64,000 nt of DNA from Bradyrhizobium liaoningense (GTDB taxonomy: Bacteria; Pseudomonadota; Alphaproteobacteria; Rhizobiales; Xanthobacteraceae): contig NZ_JAFCJM010000010.1 of NCBI RefSeq assembly GCF_018130955.1, positions 62,001-126,000 on the forward strand, read 5' to 3'. This document shows, piece after piece, positions 62,140 to 64,000 of the stretch (position 1 is its first letter; the number at the start of each line of letters is the position of its first letter). Under the pieces are notes generated by a model, which had not been told where the DNA came from, ran no database searches, and saw only the letters and a program-made list of their open reading frames with translations. Made by a program: the position numbers and the translations under genes.

Positions 62140-62185
62140 CCGTCATCCTCCGCGCAACGGCTTCGCCATTGCGCGGGGGTGACGG
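62140..62185. repeat. Short CCGTCATCC...GGGTGACGG hairpin after putA
   Basis: A 46-bp hairpin, CCGTCATCCTCCGCGCAA with TTGCGCGGGGGTGACGG and a loop containing GGCTTCGCC. It lies 18 bases beyond the putA stop and probably terminates that transcript. Confidence 0.65.
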
Positions 62186-62202
62186 TGAGAGAGAGCTTGG
62201 CT

Positions 62203-64000
62203 CTACTCCTCGCCTGCAAGCAAGGCAGCATTGCCGCCGGCAGCGGCGGTGTTGATCGTCACGGTCTGCTCGGTGGCAAAGCGCGCGAGATAGTGCGGGC
62301 CGCCGGCCTTGGGGCCGGTTCCGGACAGGCCGTTGCCGCCGAACGGCTGCACGCCGACGACCGCGCCGATCATGTTGCGGTTGACGTAGATGTTGCCGAC
62401 CGACAACCGCGCGATAACAGCCTCGATCGTGTCGTCGATGCGGGAGTGGATGCCGAGCGTGAGCCCGAAGCGGCTCTGCTCGATCGCCTGGAGCACGCGG
62501 TCGAGATGCTCGGCGCGGTAGCGCACGACATGCAGGATCGGGCCGAAAACCTCTTCGGTGAGCTGGCCGGCGTCCGCGAGCTCGAAAATATGCGGTGCGA
62601 CGAACGTCCCCTCGGGCGCCTTGCCGGCAAAATGCAGCCGCGCCTCTTTCGCCATGCGCGCGATATGGGCGTCCAGCCGCTCTTTGGCCTCGGCGTCGAT
62701 CACCGGCCCGACATGGGTCGCGATGTCGCCGGGATCGCCGATCCGCAGTTCGCGCGCGGCACCCGCGATCATCTCGATCATGCGGTCGGCGACCTCTTCC
62801 TGCACGAACAAGAGCCGCAGCGCTGAGCAGCGCTGACCGGCGGAGCGGAAGGCGGAGGTGACGACGTCGTCGGCGACCTGCTCGGGCAGCGCGGTCGCAT
62901 CCGCGATCATGGCATTGATTCCGCCGGTCTCCGCGATCAGCGGCACGATCGGTCCGTCCTTGGCGGCGAGCGTCCGGTTGATCGCGCGCGCGACCTCGGT
63001 CGAGCCGGTGAAGACGACGCCGGCGATATCGGGATGCGCGGTCAGAACCGCGCCGATACGGCCATCGCCGGTGACGAGATGCAGCGCGCTTTGTGCCACG
63101 CCCGCTTCGTGCAGCAGCTGCACCGCCTCGATCGCGATCCGCGGCGTCTGCTCGGCGGGCTTTGCCACCACCGCATTGCCGGCCATCAGCGCCGCCGTGA
63201 CCTGGCCGAGGAAGATCGCCAGCGGAAAGTTCCAGGGTGAGATCGCGACGAATACGCCGCGGCCGCGCAAAGCGAGCCCATTGCTCTCGCCGGTCGGGCC
63301 CGGCATCGCCTCGTCAGTGCCGAAAAGCTTTCGGCCCTGCGCGGCGTAGTAGCGGCAGAAGTCGGCGGCTTCGCGGACCTCGGAGAGCGCGTCGTCGAGC
63401 GTCTTGCCGCCCTCGCGTTGCAGCAGCGCCATGAAATGCGCGGCGCGCTGCTCGAGGAGATAGGCGGCCTGCTCCAGCGCCGCCGCGCGCGTAGCCGCCG
63501 GCGTCCGGCTCCACGATGCGAAGCCGGCGCGGGCGGCGGCAATCGCAGCATTGGCCTGTTCCGGGGTGTCATCGCTGACCGGCCTGAGATCGGTCGTCTC
63601 GGCAGCGATGTCGGCAAGCAGGCGGTCGAGCGCGGCGCGTTCGCCGAATTCGACACCTTTCGAATTCCTGCGCTCCGGCGCGAAGAGATCGCGCGGCAGC
63701 GGAATCCTGGGGTGGCTAGCCTGCTGCGGCTTGGCCACGAAGTCGGCCGGACGCTGCAGCAGGGTGGCGACCGGCACGCGATAGTCGGAGGCTTGCGCCA
63801 CGAAGGAGGAGTTGGCGCCGTTCTCCAGAAGGCGCCGCACCAGATAGGCGAGGAGGTCGCGATGGCTGCCGACCGGCGCGTAGGTGCGATAAGCGATGCC
63901 GGGATGGTCCTGCGCCAGCCGCTCATAGAGCGCTTCGCCCATGCCGTGCAGGCGCTGGAATTCGTAGCCGCCGTCGTGACCGGCAAGCTCCAGCACGGTC
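62203..64000 (-). CDS. putA: Bifunctional proline dehydrogenase/P5C dehydrogenase PutA, C-terminal part only
   Basis: The frame continues past the window edge, so the N-terminal proline dehydrogenase part is mostly absent. Visible are the end of that barrel (YRTYAPVGSHRDLLAYLVRRLLENGANSSF, with the typical RRLLENGAN) and the whole P5C dehydrogenase domain. The latter shows SPWNFPLAIF, FTGSTEVARAI, ETGGINAM (catalytic Glu) and SAGQRCSALR (catalytic Cys). The C-terminal GGNGLSGTGPKAGGPHYLARF follows. PutA oxidises proline to glutamate. The C-terminus lacks the long extra domain of some PutAs, and no DNA-binding domain can be judged. Proline and glutamate catabolism are thus both represented, with gdhB at 5.5-10.3 kb. 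Confidence 0.93.
   Translation of the reverse strand, partial: TVLELAGHDGGYEFQRLHGMGEALYERLAQDHPGIAYRTYAPVGSHRDLLAYLVRRLLENGANSSFVAQASDYRVPVATLLQRPADFVAKPQQASHPRIPLPRDLFAPERRNSKGVEFGERAALDRLLADIAAETTDLRPVSDDTPEQANAAIAAARAGFASWSRTPAATRAAALEQAAYLLEQRAAHFMALLQREGGKTLDDALSEVREAADFCRYYAAQGRKLFGTDEAMPGPTGESNGLALRGRGVFVAISPWNFPLAIFLGQVTAALMAGNAVVAKPAEQTPRIAIEAVQLLHEAGVAQSALHLVTGDGRIGAVLTAHPDIAGVVFTGSTEVARAINRTLAAKDGPIVPLIAETGGINAMIADATALPEQVADDVVTSAFRSAGQRCSALRLLFVQEEVADRMIEMIAGAARELRIGDPGDIATHVGPVIDAEAKERLDAHIARMAKEARLHFAGKAPEGTFVAPHIFELADAGQLTEEVFGPILHVVRYRAEHLDRVLQAIEQSRFGLTLGIHSRIDDTIEAVIARLSVGNIYVNRNMIGAVVGVQPFGGNGLSGTGPKAGGPHYLARFATEQTVTINTAAAGGNAALLAGEE

Overview
This is a GC-rich alphaproteobacterial chromosome segment. 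It looks like Bradyrhizobium or a close relative in Nitrobacteraceae. The reasons are: a 1604-residue NAD-type glutamate dehydrogenase; a bifunctional proline-catabolic PutA; an RpoH-type sigma factor with an intact RpoH box; a fused 1101-residue acyl-CoA carboxylase; many acyl-CoA and CoA-transferase genes; and several families of long hairpin intergenic repeats that I recognise by eye from this group. I see no rRNA, CRISPR array, transposase, integrase or prophage genes. The window is chromosomal backbone with metabolic and regulatory islets.

Layout. 1-2.3 kb: the end of a peptide/nickel-type ABC transporter (two ATPases) followed closely by an exported N-acetylmuramoyl-L-alanine amidase. 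2.3-5.4 kb: rpoH, an RluD-type pseudouridine synthase divergent from a small membrane protein with overlapping start codons, and tRNA-Glu(CTC). 5.5-11.6 kb: the giant glutamate dehydrogenase, a CBS-pair protein and a YbaK-like deacylase. 12-15.8 kb: a UPF0182 membrane protein and a DUF1989 protein. 15.8-18.4 kb: a compact minus-strand operon of a processive family 2 glycosyltransferase, a membrane-fusion (HlyD-type) protein and a zinc-ribbon protein, probably an exopolysaccharide system. 18.8-20.8 kb: a GlxA-type regulator divergent from a dienelactone-hydrolase-like enzyme, with a clear operator-like site between them, then a broken Hsp20 gene.

20.9-26.8 kb: uncharacterised proteins, a serine hydrolase, a chemoreceptor and a YccF protein. 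27-34 kb: the fused acyl-CoA carboxylase, a sigma-54-dependent AcoR-type activator, and a flavin reductase with a luciferase-like monooxygenase. 34.4-36 kb: dgoK-dgoA of galactonate catabolism behind a strong nested palindrome. 36-43.3 kb: a double-hotdog thioesterase, an amidase, Tex and small exported proteins. 43.4-47.6 kb: a two-component system, then a LuxR-type protein overlapping a protease-like PDZ protein that has lost its catalytic residues, then a Tat-signal VOC protein. The last two genes are separated by a four-copy tandem palindromic array. 47.7-51 kb: a DapA-like aldolase and an orphan form II CoxL-like molybdenum hydroxylase subunit. 51.2-54.4 kb: a three-gene acyl-CoA oxidation operon. 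54.7-56.9 kb: a LemA-TPM-TPM cluster. 57.3-64 kb: a coiled-coil membrane protein, an exported CxxCH protein, a GST, a CoA transferase and the C-terminal part of PutA.

Most of the window is ordinary core genome. The parts that deserve a second look are the inactive HtrA-like/LuxR pair with the adjacent palindrome array (45.1-46.6 kb), the glycosyltransferase/HlyD/zinc-ribbon operon (15.8-18.4 kb), the nested palindrome before dgoK, the operator between the GlxA-type regulator and its neighbour, and the helically phased GGTTTCA repeats upstream of tex. Function names rest on motifs read by eye; no database search was run.
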